Shown piece after piece: positions 35,445 to 45,751 of a stretch of 64,000 nt of DNA. This DNA comes from Glebionis coronaria. Lineage: Eukaryota > Streptophyta > Magnoliopsida > Asterales > Asteraceae. Position 1 is the stretch's first letter; every line of letters starts with the position of its first letter. The position numbers and the translations under genes were made by a program. The DNA lies in contig CM046881.1 of assembly GCA_025667525.1 (NCBI GenBank), positions 30,515,580 through 30,579,579 of the forward strand, read 5' to 3'. Under the pieces are notes generated by a model, which worked only from the letters and a program-made list of their open reading frames with translations, was not told the DNA's origin and ran no database searches.

Positions 35445-38400
35445 TGTCACACCCCCAAATTTATACAACTCAATACAGCGGAAGACTCGTTGGTGTTACG
35501 GGATAGCACATTACTCACATCATAGACAACGCATAAAAATCGCGTCGTTTAATAATAAATCATTTCCATTCATAAATATCAAAGTTACATCGGTCCCAAG
35601 TCATATTAATTCATACAAAGTTTTACAAAGTGTTTGAATGGAAAATATTGTTTAAGTGCGGGCCATGAATTCTTGTTGTCTTCCCGAGAATTACCTTCAA
35701 GTACCTGAGATAAAACATGTTAAAAGAAAAGGTCAGCGATAACGCCGAGTGAATTCATAGAGTTTATTAAATTCCATCAATATAACTTTGGTATAAAATT
35801 AGTACCAAAAATCAATTCGTGCAATTTATTGTAATAGGCCGTAAAATAGCCAAAATCATTTTATACAAATCTTTGTAATAGGCCATAAAATAGCCAATGT
35901 CATTTTATACAAATTCTTATCGAAAATCATAATATAGGCATTTGCCTTAAAAATTATTATACGAGCCAATGTGGTAAAAACATCATACAATACGTCTTAT
36001 AACGTTGTATGAAAATAAAAACCGTTATATGAATATGGTTATAAAAACCCAAACACAAACATAATATCAATAGTATGACCCTGTATTGCTAGTCAGGCAA
36101 TACATCGTAATTCGAAGCGTCTAATAGTATTTCGTTAGTTTTTGTATTATTATAAGCCGCATGACATTGTTACCTTACTAAACCAAAACGGGTAGCTAAC
36201 CCGATACCAATTTTGCCCATCTAAAGTAGCGTGTCGTCACAAAGGTCACGCTATGGAAATCTTCTCATACATAAATTCGCTTACCAATCAATGTGGCACG
36301 ACGGGGATCAACCGTCAAGGCGCGAACTGGGGTGATCGTCCCCAAATAGTACTATTAAATGCATAAGCGTCTACCAACTCCCGGTAGTTCACAATTCATG
36401 CTAATGGGACTTTTAGTGACATAACCTAACTTTAATAATCCATTTTATTTCATCTATCGGGTCCATTAATCATTTATCGGGTCATTCAATCATTCGGGTC
36501 CAAAATCAATAAACAACCAATCGGGACAAATGGTGTCCTATTTTATAAAACTAACATGTTATCTCCCTCGCGGGTTTATAAAACATTTATAAAAACATTT
36601 AAAAGAGTGCGAGGCTATGAACTCACGTTGATGTGGGAAGGCGGGTTGTCGGCAATTCGGACGTACGGTACGTGCTTCAATCACGGAAACCTAGACAAAT
36701 AATACTCGGTCTTAGACGTTTGTCCAATGACTTTATAAAAATATCAATTATGTATACATATGATGATTATATATATATAATGATCAAGTGGGTTTACATA
36801 TTCTCGTTTACTCATTTTAGAGTTACGTGTTGATAACTTTTATACTAGTTTTCTCGTCTTACCTATTTACGTGTTTTAGGTCCAACAAGCTTATTATAAG
36901 TTATTTAACTTATTTTAATCCATTTTGTACTTTTATTATCAGTACATACACTTTCAAGTTGGGCCCAAATGGGTTAAGCCCAATAAGTTCTTTTTATGGG
37001 TGTTTATCTTATTTAGTCCAATTATTAGCCCAAGTATTAGTCCAATATGTTTACTTAGCTCGTTAATGTCCGTATGCCCTATAGTTAGGGTTTTATTGGT
37101 TTTTACTTGTTATACATGTCTATATATCAGTATATAAGTTTTATAAAGTTTTCATTAGACGGGTCCAACCATCTAAGTTTTATTTAACAAAAACGTTAAT
37201 TTTACCAATAGCCGAAAAAGTCGTAAAAATCATGTTTATAGTTTTATAACTTATAAAACTTAACAAGTTTCCATTTTTATCATTTATACACTTATTACAC
37301 CTTTTATATATTTATACAAATAGAATCCATGAGTTAGTGGGTTTTAATTTATATTTTATACATTAAAATTTTGAGTGCTTATATAATAGTATTATTCTTT
37401 AATTTCCAAAAATCTGATTTTTAACTTTACTTTTACCAAAACTGCCATATCTTGTGTTCTATATGGAGATAGAAGCTCAAATTTTTATCACATAAACTAA
37501 ATGATATGTGCTACATTTAACTCTTCTATAGCTACTGTTGAATCGTCTTCTAAATATTTTCTAAAAATCGTCCAATACAGAAACCTCAGATTTATACCCT
37601 AAACTTGTTTTGATCATATCTGACTCATTATTTTGATTCCATTGCATGGCCAACTCTCACATGTGTACAAGACTCATAGCTTACTGTAAATCCATTCTAC
37701 TTCATCATTTTATCAGTTTACCATATGGTTCTTTACTGTTTTTATACAGCCTATCATTTAAGCAAGATTTACCTATTTTTACTTATAGTTTTTCATCTTT
37801 TTATCCATGATTATCAACACCAAATCCCCACATAATATTTTTATCATCATATAATCATCATAAATATATACAATAGGAAATAAAATACATGTTTACATAA
37901 TCAAAATAACAAGAAGTTGAGGAGGACAATCTTTATACCACCAAGTTGATGTAGGTTATGATTTTGACATGGTTTTTGATGGAGAAACTTGTAGACAACC
38001 ATGACCATCTTCAAGACCACCATTCTTCATATACTCCTTGTGGAAAATCAGCCCCAAGACACCATGTATACTCCTCCTTGGATGTTATAATCACCACCAT
38101 TCAAGAGAGCTTTAAGAGGGCTTCAACATAGGTAGAAATAACATAGGATTTTGTGGTTGATTTTGATCAATGATGGTGTTTTTGGGTGAGGATGGGACGG
38201 CAACAATGGAGCCAAGGGAGAGAAAGGAGTGGTTTGCATGAGAGAAAAATGAGAGAAATGGTTTTGGTTTGTGGTTTTGTGTTGAGCTTAGCTTATTTGT
38301 TAAGCATTAGACATGTGTAGCTAGTTTAAGTGAAAACTTGACACCAAGTTGTCTTGGTGGAGGGTTGTAGCCGGTTTTGATGGGGGTGGGACAAGTGTCC

Positions 38401-38919
38401 CACTTGTCTCATCCCTATTTATTTACGGGTACTCCTCGATTCTAGTTTCCTCGATTTGCGTGCCCTCGGGTCGTTTTACGAAAAACGTTTTTATAAATTA
38501 TGAATCAACGTCACAAAACGAATCCAATAAAAATTGTCTCATCAAAAACGGAGTTCGAAAACGTAAATACGTAATCCTAGGGTTTCCGGTTTAGTCGTAA
38601 AGGACGTTAAAATAAAATCGTAAGTCCTAATCTCTTCTCGTAAATTTGTGAGTTTATGAACCAACATAAATTTAAAACTCCAAAATAATATTCACAGATA
38701 AATTTATTTTCTGAAATGTCGGACTGTCACCAAAGACGGTGTACCGTAAAGGTAAGCACGTAACGTTGAATCCTCCGGTTTAGACGTATCGATGCTACTC
38801 CAAGACGTAAATCCAAATTTCTTCCCAAAAATATGTGAGTTCATAGTGTAACATTAAAATAATGTTTTCAAATAAATATTGAGAATAAAATATCAATCGT
38901 AAATTGACCGATTGTCACA
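35445..38919 (-). repeat. Gypsy-1 5' LTR (right copy)
   Basis: 3475 bp, from tgtcacaccccc to ttgtcaca. It lacks 13 bp of a cgggtcat-type tandem repeat present in the left copy near 27500. Confidence 0.9.
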
Positions 38920-38924
38920 GAAGA

Positions 38925-39851
38925 AAGGCAGGGGGTGATTTTTGCCAAGACATGAAAGTTACCTAGGCCAATGGCAGCTTGCCACGTGCCCCACTCACCT
39001 AAACCAACCAATGAGAACCCTTCCCTTTGCCATGTCACAACCCACCCACAACAAACTATAAATAATCCGGATTAATTAATTAATTGGTGCTAAACACCAA
39101 GTTCTAAACCCAAACAAGATTAAACAGTTGTTCTTGATGTTCATAAGCAAATTTGGGTTTTCACTTAATACTTGCAATTAGCCCATAATCTTTTCCAGAA
39201 ACATGATTAAGGTGGCCATAATCATAACCCAACTCCTAAAACATGTGCCACGTTACCCCACAAGTCACATGTTGAGTCCCCTGCTATAAAGTTGGACAAG
39301 ATTCCAAAAGACTACCAATATCCAACGTCCCACATGGTAGCTTACAACATAAGCACCTTTTGAGCCCTTTGATCAATTCCATATGCTTGCAACTCCACAA
39401 ACGTCCAATAAGAAGTCACATGAGTTCAAGGTTTCAAATTTCCACAAGGGTATTTCTGGAAGAACACAGCTTAGGGTTTTTAGATTTTTAGGTAACAAAG
39501 GCCATGTACACCCTCTATATAAAGGGTATAGGGTCCTTCATTTGTTCTTGCTCTTGGTTTTCTTATTGGTCAACATTTTGTAAATCCTCCTTCATTATTA
39601 ATGAATTGTGTTTGAATTGTGTGACGAATTCCAAGTGCCAACCTCTTTAGTTACTTGTTATTGATATATGTTTGTGTTTCTGAAATCTTAAAACCTGTTT
39701 TCTAACCTTGTGCAAGAAATTGCTCAAAGTTCAAAATCTTGATATTTTGCTAAGTCTTTGGTACATCTTTGGAATTTTTGGATTACAAGTGATCTAGACA
39801 CCCTGATAAGGAGCTTATCAAGGTGTTGGGAGCTTGTGGTTTGGGGATAAT
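38925..39851 (+). repeat. Athila 3' LTR, second piece
   Basis: It continues 26461 after Gypsy-1. From 39321 it matches 2657-3191 of the 5' LTR, including the TATATAAAG box at 39516-39524. It is cut at 39851 by Copia-2. The expected continuation, caaagagtggg, is seen in the 5' LTR at 3192. Confidence 0.85.
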
Positions 39852-39883
39852 TGTTGGGAATAAAATATAGCCAGTCTACTTGA

Positions 39884-39992
39884 GCGCTGACAAGAGTAAA
39901 ACAAGCGTTGATAGGAAGAAAACAAACGCTGACAGATCAAGTGTTGACAAGAAGAAGTCAAGCGTTGATACATTGAAGACAAGCACTGATGG
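39884..39992 (+). repeat. 21-bp-phased RCGYTGACAAG motif cluster in the Copia-2 LTR
   Basis: Six copies start at 39884, 39905, 39926, 39941, 39962 and 39983, i.e. intervals 21, 21, 15, 21, 21. Words include gcgctgacaag, gcgttgatagg and acgctgacag. The cluster is repeated in the right LTR from about 63573. It lies in the U3-like part upstream of the TATA box. Confidence 0.85.
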
Positions 39993-40122
39993 AAAGATTT
40001 AGTCTACGCGTATATTGTTTCTAGTTTGTTTCTAGTAAAGATAAGTTCAATATTGTATTTTATATAATTATCTTTACCTAGAATAGTTGATACATAGACT
40101 CTTGTACAAGGCTTCTTATATC

Positions 40123-40130
40123 TATAAAAG
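40123..40130 (+). promoter_or_regulatory. TATA-like box of the Copia-2 LTR
   Basis: TATAAAAG, within cttcttatatc...aagaag, which could form a small hairpin. In the right LTR the same place reads tatgaaag, one substitution. Confidence 0.45.
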
Positions 40131-40369
40131 AAGACCTTTAGGTTAATGTTCGATATAAGTTTTCACACGTTAAACACTTTCATTGTAAGCAAGTTTGTTA
40201 TCATTAATCAAGTGAAAGTTTGTTTACATCTTTGTGTGTTCTTGTTTAAGTGTTAATTCCGCATAACACTTAGATTACTATATACATATACAAAGGTTTC
40301 TCTACGTGTATAACTTGATCTAATCTCGTATACATAAAGCTAAATCGATATAAGTTTGGGATCAACAAG

Positions 40370-40381
40370 TGGTATCAGAGC
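40370..40381 (+). other. Copia-2 primer-binding site (iMet tRNA)
   Basis: TGGTATCAGAGC, a perfect 12-base plant iMet PBS two bases after the LTR. Confidence 0.9.
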
Positions 40382-40447
40382 TTGTTGAGAAACTTTTGAT
40401 CTTAAAGAACACAAGAACCCTAAAATCACCAAAACCCTAAAAACATC

Positions 40448-42691
40448 ATGTCAAATCCAGAAGTAACCTCCTCCTCCTCACCTTTACCAAACATCAAGAT
40501 TCCCATGCTTGATGCAACCAACTTCGAGTTGTGGAAATACAACTTTGAGCAACATCTGGGGATCTATGACTACATTCTCTGGGAGATAATTGAATATGGA
40601 AACACATACAATAAAGCTGAAAAGGTTGCTGCTACTATTGCTACAAGAACTGTTGTTGCTGGATGTCCAGAAGCAGATAAGAAAGAAAAACCTGGTGATG
40701 GTAGAGCTGTGTCTGCTGAAGACATTATAAAGAGAAGGGTTGATATGAAAACCCTAAACATTCTGAAACTCTCTTTGGGACAAGAGAACCAACATAAATA
40801 CAGAGGTTATGACTCTTCAAAAGACCTTTGGACAGCTCTTGAAGTTGCATATGGTGGCAATGATGATACTAGGGAAGAGAAGAAGAAGCAACTCATGCAT
40901 GAGTATGCTGTTTTCAAGGCTCAACCTAATGAGAAGCTTAGAAGTGTAAGAAGCAGACTGCTTGACATTACAAGAAAGTTGTCCTTCATGGGGACACAAC
41001 TTGGTGATGTTGACATTAATGCCACTTTTCTTAAAAGTCTTGGTGATGCGTGGAAGATTGAGGCAAGATCTATACTTGCCAATAACACTCACAAAAGTTC
41101 TACTTTTGATGATATCTACAACAAACTAAGGCTATTGGAGAATGAAACTCTTTTGGAGCATGGAAGTAAGTCTACCAATAGTAACATGGCCTTCTTCTCA
41201 AATAGTGAAGGCAAATTTGATCAAAAGGACTCTTACATGCACCCAGTTACTGGATCGACATGTGTCAACGCTGGAACATACCCTGTCAACGCCTCACATT
41301 CAGACGCTGACACATACAAAATTGATTCTCCAAGAGTTAAGCCTACTGGTTTGGATCTGGATACTGTGTGTGCATACATTGCTTCTTTGCCCAATGGTTC
41401 AGTGATTACATATGAGGACCTTGAGCAAATAAGTGACGAGCACTTGGAGGAGATGGATATTAAGTGGAACATGGCTTTTTCTAGTATAAGAGCAAACAGG
41501 TGGAATAGAAGGTTTAAGAAGAAGATGACCTTTATTGCAAAGGATACTGCTGGATTTGATAAATCTAAAGTTGAGTGCTACAATTGCCATCGTATGGGGT
41601 ACTTCATGAGGGAATGCAGATCTCCAAGAAGATCTGATGCTGGCAAACCCTCAAGCCAAATTGTTAAGGCTCAGGATCCTAAGGCCATGGTTGCAGTGCA
41701 AGAAATTGATGGTATGGGATGGGATTGGAGCTATTTGGCTAAGGATGGGGAAGAGGATAAAGCTTTGGTTGTTGATATAGAAGAAGAAGAGCATGTTCAA
41801 TATGCTCTCATGGCACACTCCTCCTCTTCATTAGATAATGAGGTATACGATGATGCTTTTTGTAGTAAGGGTTGTAGGTTAAATACTGAGAAACTTAACA
41901 AAGAGGTGTTAAGGTTGTTAGATGATGTGAGTATTGAAAGATGCAAACTGTCTAACTATCAAATTACTCTCACTCAAACTGAGAAGACAGTTTCTGAGTA
42001 CAAGAAAATGGAATTTGACTTAAAAGATAAAATAAATATCTTAAAACATGAGTTAAATGCTAGTAATGATATTAGGAACATCATGGAAAGGGTTAATAGT
42101 GAGTTACAGGCTAAGTTAGATGAGGCCATTAAGAATAAGGATAATGTTGACCTTAAAATTCAGAGATTTGATAAGGCCACACAAACCCTAGGAGAATGTG
42201 TTAATAAACAAAGGGATCCTAAGGACATGATTGGGATTGGGTTGAAAGACTATACTGTGGTTCCACCACCAGCTGGGGACTTCTATGGTGTCCAAAGAAA
42301 GGACCTATCTTGGACTGGTCTACCAGAACTCCAAGAGGAGGAATTTATTCCTCCACCAAGAGTCATTACCCCAGTTGAAGAGTATCAACAGAAGTTGACT
42401 GACTTGAATGAATGGAAGAAAGCCAACCCTACCTTGTTTGTTAAGGGTGGCTTGTTGTGTGAAAGTCCTAATGAGTCAACCCCTATTAAGGTAACAAACC
42501 CAATCACTGGTAAGACTGTTGACCTTGGCTCAAACATTGTTAGAAAACCTAGCATCAAGTATGCAGAAATGTATAGGAATACTAGGTCACCTAATAGCCA
42601 AGTTAGTAATGATGGAACAGACTTCTTCTCTTCTAGACCTAGGGTTGTGTCTAGAAAACATGTTACACTTGTGGTAGCTTTTCACACTTAG
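40448..42691 (+). CDS. gag: Copia-2 Gag
   Basis: A 747-codon ORF from the first ATG after the PBS (MSNPEVTSSSS), 66 bases downstream of it. Residues about 15-230 are the Copia Gag capsid-like region (DATNFELWKYNFEQHL, then a UBN2-like part). The zinc knuckle at residues 377-390 reads CYNCHRMGYFMREC, with Tyr where the zinc-binding His is expected (codon tac at 41600-41602). Residues about 475-585 look coiled-coil, followed by a P-rich tail. Three phased DNA motifs lie within the coding region near 41268-41313. The ORF ends by frameshift: a second knuckle (CYTCGSFSHLEYKC) is readable one frame over from about 42656. It forms the particle in the cytoplasm. Confidence 0.88.
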   Translation: MSNPEVTSSSSPLPNIKIPMLDATNFELWKYNFEQHLGIYDYILWEIIEYGNTYNKAEKVAATIATRTVVAGCPEADKKEKPGDGRAVSAEDIIKRRVDMKTLNILKLSLGQENQHKYRGYDSSKDLWTALEVAYGGNDDTREEKKKQLMHEYAVFKAQPNEKLRSVRSRLLDITRKLSFMGTQLGDVDINATFLKSLGDAWKIEARSILANNTHKSSTFDDIYNKLRLLENETLLEHGSKSTNSNMAFFSNSEGKFDQKDSYMHPVTGSTCVNAGTYPVNASHSDADTYKIDSPRVKPTGLDLDTVCAYIASLPNGSVITYEDLEQISDEHLEEMDIKWNMAFSSIRANRWNRRFKKKMTFIAKDTAGFDKSKVECYNCHRMGYFMRECRSPRRSDAGKPSSQIVKAQDPKAMVAVQEIDGMGWDWSYLAKDGEEDKALVVDIEEEEHVQYALMAHSSSSLDNEVYDDAFCSKGCRLNTEKLNKEVLRLLDDVSIERCKLSNYQITLTQTEKTVSEYKKMEFDLKDKINILKHELNASNDIRNIMERVNSELQAKLDEAIKNKDNVDLKIQRFDKATQTLGECVNKQRDPKDMIGIGLKDYTVVPPPAGDFYGVQRKDLSWTGLPELQEEEFIPPPRVITPVEEYQQKLTDLNEWKKANPTLFVKGGLLCESPNESTPIKVTNPITGKTVDLGSNIVRKPSIKYAEMYRNTRSPNSQVSNDGTDFFSSRPRVVSRKHVTLVVAFHT

Positions 42692-43236
42692 AATATAAGT
42701 GTGTCAACGCTTCCAAGGTCAACGCTGTTAAAAAGTCAAATGTTGTCAGACCCAAAACTTGTGTGGAGCAAAGTCCACAAGTTGTTAGACCAGCCCCTTT
42801 CTTCACTAGAGGGTCTAACACTCATGGACAAAGACCATTTCAAAAGACCAATACTTGGTCTAATAGGCAATGGGTTTCTGTAGCAAACCCTAGGTTCAAC
42901 GCTGACAAGGGTAATTTCAGCGTTGACAAGAACAAATCCAACGCTGACAGAAACGTGATCAGACCTAAATATTTGCAACCACAGGGTAACGGGTCTAAAG
43001 CTTCTTCAAGCTTGACATGGAGACCTAAGCAAGATCACCCTAATGATAATAGGATTTCTATGACCTGCAACAGGTTTAATTATCTTTCAAAGGTCATTAC
43101 AAAACCTATTGGGGTTAACTAGGTATTTCATCCAAATAGGGATGAACAAGGGGTTGTTATGAGAACTAAGTCTATTCTTGTTGAACAACCAGATGAATCC
43201 AAGTCTGCTAAGGCTTGGGTTCCCAAAGAAAACTAA
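42692..43236 (+). pseudogene. Copia-2 Gag C-terminus after the frameshift
   Basis: The second CCHC knuckle begins just upstream, within the end of the previous ORF. This frame continues through SPQVVRPAPFFTRG to a TAG near 43120 and then to AWVPKEN and a TAA at 43234-43236. It carries two motif clusters, 42707/42722/42740 and 42899/42920/42941. The latter encode the NADKG, SVDKN and NADRN words seven residues apart. The protease lies in the -1 frame, as in elements that separate gag from pol. Confidence 0.7.
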
Positions 43237-44216
43237 TTTGTTTTCTTTATGTGCAGGGCATTCAAAAACAGGTCAATGATTATGGATATTGGGACAGTGG
43301 ATGCTCCAGGCACATGACTGGGAAGGAAGATTACTTAACTAACTTCACTCCCATTAAGGATGGTGATAAGGTTTACTTTGGAGGCGGATATGGAACTATC
43401 ACAGGCAAAGGAACTCTTCTCACCAAGAACTTTCATTTTGAGAACGTATTTCTGGTAAAGGAACTTGATTACAATCTTTTTAGTGTATCACAAGTTTGTG
43501 ATAACAAAAATAAAGTTCTATTTACTGATACTAAATGCTTGGTGTTAAGCAAGGATTATAAAATCCCAGATGACAAATATATTGACTATAGAACACCTAG
43601 GCATAAAGACATCTATAATGTAAATCTTAATGGGATTAAGATGAATAATAATATGTCATGTTTTTATGCTAAAGTGTTAGTAGATGAGAGTAATCTATGG
43701 CACAGGAGACTAGGGCACATAAATTTTAAGAATATAAACAGTCTTGTGAGACTTGGCTTGGTTGATGGTTTGCCTGAAAAAGATTTCCACAATGACCACT
43801 CTTGTGTTGCATGCCTTAAAGGCAAGCAGCACAAGGTCTCATTTAAGTCTAAACAGGTGCACTCTAGTTCTAAACCACTTCACTTGCTGCATATGGACCT
43901 ATTTGGTCCAACTAATATAGAGAGTTTGAATGGTAAATCATACTGCTTTGTCATCATAGATGACTTTTCTGGGTTTACTTGGACTTTCTTTTTAGCTATG
44001 AAAAGTGACACTGCTGACACTTTAATTGACTTTATTACTCAGATAGAGCAGAAAACTGGTAATGAGGTTAAAATGCTTAGAAGTGAAAATATGGTGGTGA
44101 GTTTAGAAATAAGCTTTTGGATGATTTTTATGCCAAGAAAGGGATTACTAGGCAGTTTAGTGTTGCCAGAACCCCACAGCAAAATGGGGTTGCTGAGAGG
44201 AAGAATAGAACCCTAA
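43215..44216 (+). pseudogene. Copia-2 protease and integrase N-terminal half
   Basis: 333 codons from a TTG, an internal fragment. The protease active site WDSGCSRHMTG is near residues 27-37. The integrase zinc-binding region is LWHRRLGHINF with CVAC (HHCC). The core starts with HMDLFGPT and IDDFSG. At 44085-44093 the second catalytic acidic position reads Glu (RSEN) where Copia integrases have Asp, and two extra bases follow, throwing the frame. A T-rich run ending in tgcag lies near 43236-43257, before the protease. Confidence 0.8.
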
Positions 44217-45751
44217 TTGAAGCAGCCAGGACTATGTTGGCTGATGCTCATTTCCCGATAGCTTTTTGGGCTGAGGCTGTGAATACAGCTTGCTATGTTC
44301 AGAATAGGGCATTGGTCAACAAGATACATAACAAAACACCTTATGAATTACTTTGGGGAAGAAAACCTAATATTAGTTTTCTTAAACCTTTTGGCTGTCA
44401 TGTAGTTGTCCTTGATACTAGTGATGCCTTAGGTAAATTTAGTGCTAAAGGTGAAGAGGGCTATTTCATGGTTTATTCAGTGCAGAGCAAGGGATATAGG
44501 GTTTACCTTAAAAAGGAAAAACGTATACTTGAAAGAGTACATGTTAGGTTTTTAGAGAGTAAACCTAGTGATCCTGAAAGTGGTCCAAATTGGTTGTTTG
44601 ACTTGGAACCTCTATCTAGGACTTTAAATTATATGCCTGTTACTAATCCAGACATTGTGAAGGTAACTTCAAATGTGGTGGAAGAACAAGTTGTTAATGT
44701 TTCAGGTACACAAGTTAATGAAGAGGTTGGATCACCAGTAGAAAAGAAATCCCCCATACAAGAGTATGTCACTATCCCCATATGGACAGATGCTTTTACT
44801 GCTGTTGCTGCTGCTGGAAAGGATAATGGTGGTCTCCAAGTACCACCAATTAACAACATGCATGGTCCTTCAGGCGCTGAAAAAGGCAAATCTAGCGCTG
44901 ACAGGACAAATTAAGACGTTGATGGCTCAAACGTTGACAACAACATTTCAAGCGTTGATAACCCAAACGCTGACAGCCAAGGTTCAGGCGTTGACAACAC
45001 TTTTGAGCATCTTTTCTCTTCTAACTTTGAACAAGGTGAACCTTCCAATCCACATGAAGAGGTTCATATTGATGAAAGAGAGTCTGAAGAAGATATTGGC
45101 AACATGGATAATGAGATTGAAGACACCAGACTTTTTGAAGGAGGAGTTCTCACTTCTACTATGAAGAATCACCCTACTTCTCAAATCATTGGTGACATTA
45201 TGACTCCTGTTCAGACTAGAAGATCTCATCAAAGTCTTGGTGGATTTATTGCCAACATTCACAAGAAGGTTGATACCCCTCTTGTGCAAGCATGTTTGTT
45301 TCCATGTTTTCTGTCACAACAGGAACCCAAGAAGATCTTTGATGCTCTTAAAGAACCAAGTTGGGTGGAAGCAATGCAGCATGAGCTTCACCAATTTGTA
45401 ATTCAGGATGTTTGGGAGCTGGTTGATTGTCCCAGATATGTCAGACCTATAGGGACAAGATGGGTTCTAAGAAACAAGAGAGATGAAAGAGGCATTATGG
45501 TCAGAAACAAGGCACGTTTAGTGGCTCACGGATATACACAAGAGGAAGGGATAGACTATGAGGAGGTCTTTGCACCAGTTGCAAGGATTGAAGCAATAAG
45601 AATATTTCTAGCCTATGCTTCCTGCATGGGCTTCACTGTCTATCAAATGGATGTGAAGAGTTCCTTCCTCTATGGAACAATTGTTGAGGAGGTGTATGTG
45701 ATGCAGCCTCCTATGGTATGGCACATTATCCACTTATTTGGTGGACAATGA
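44117..45751 (+). pseudogene. Copia-2 integrase C-terminal half, linker and RT N-terminus
   Basis: One frame with an internal TAA at 44912-44914. It starts with DDFYAKKGITRQFS and has ARTPQQNGVAERKNRTLIEAA with the third catalytic acidic residue. The linker, about 44650-45150, holds seven phased motifs. RT begins at [10 protein letters not shown] near 45360 and runs through [17 protein letters not shown] and [13 protein letters not shown]. It stops being homologous after YVMQPP at about 45713, where about 26 codons are missing compared with other Copia RTs, such as Copia-1 above. Confidence 0.8.

Larger units (their letters stand above)
26462..38919 (-). mobile_element. Gypsy-1: chromovirus-type element with young LTRs and a dead interior
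   Basis: 12.46 kb, minus strand, with LTRs of 3492 and 3475 bp and a perfect 5-bp TSD, gaaga, at 26457-26461 and 38920-38924. The LTRs differ by about 1% (18 substitutions counted over the first about 1.6 kb, plus a 13-bp and a 2-3-bp indel). In contrast the interior has no pol ORF. Interpretation: the coding region was already lost before the last transposition, so it moved using enzymes supplied in trans. Confidence 0.88.
2657..39851 (+). mobile_element. Athila-like Ty3/Gypsy element, outermost host of the nest (composite span)
   Basis: This span covers the visible parts of one large + strand element: 5' LTR pieces 2657-3607 and 15491-17578, interior 17579-25854, and 3' LTR pieces 25855-26461 and 38925-39851. 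The LTRs have short inverted ends (TGATG...CATCA). The PBS is of the Asp-tRNA type used by Athila, and the RT carries FMDD. Pieced together the LTR is about 4.0 kb and the element about 16 kb. The two LTR copies can be compared only over about 530 bp (2657-3191 against 39321-39851); I count about 19 differences, about 3.6%. Four other elements have inserted into its LTRs, and a fifth sits inside one of those. Confidence 0.85.
39852..40367 (+). repeat. Copia-2 5' LTR
   Basis: 516 bp, from tgttgggaat to gggatcaaca, matching 63541 onward. It contains the motif array at 39884-39992 and a TATAAAAG box at 40123-40130 lying between cttctt and aagaag. Confidence 0.92.

Noticed and set aside
35148..35468. 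106-codon minus-strand ORF across the Gypsy-1 leader and AT repeat
   Set aside because: It includes the AT microsatellite and the PBS, so coding is implausible.
44629..45289. Minus-strand ORFs opposite the Copia-2 IN-RT linker
   Set aside because: Shadows of the plus-strand linker; composition mirrors the motif array.
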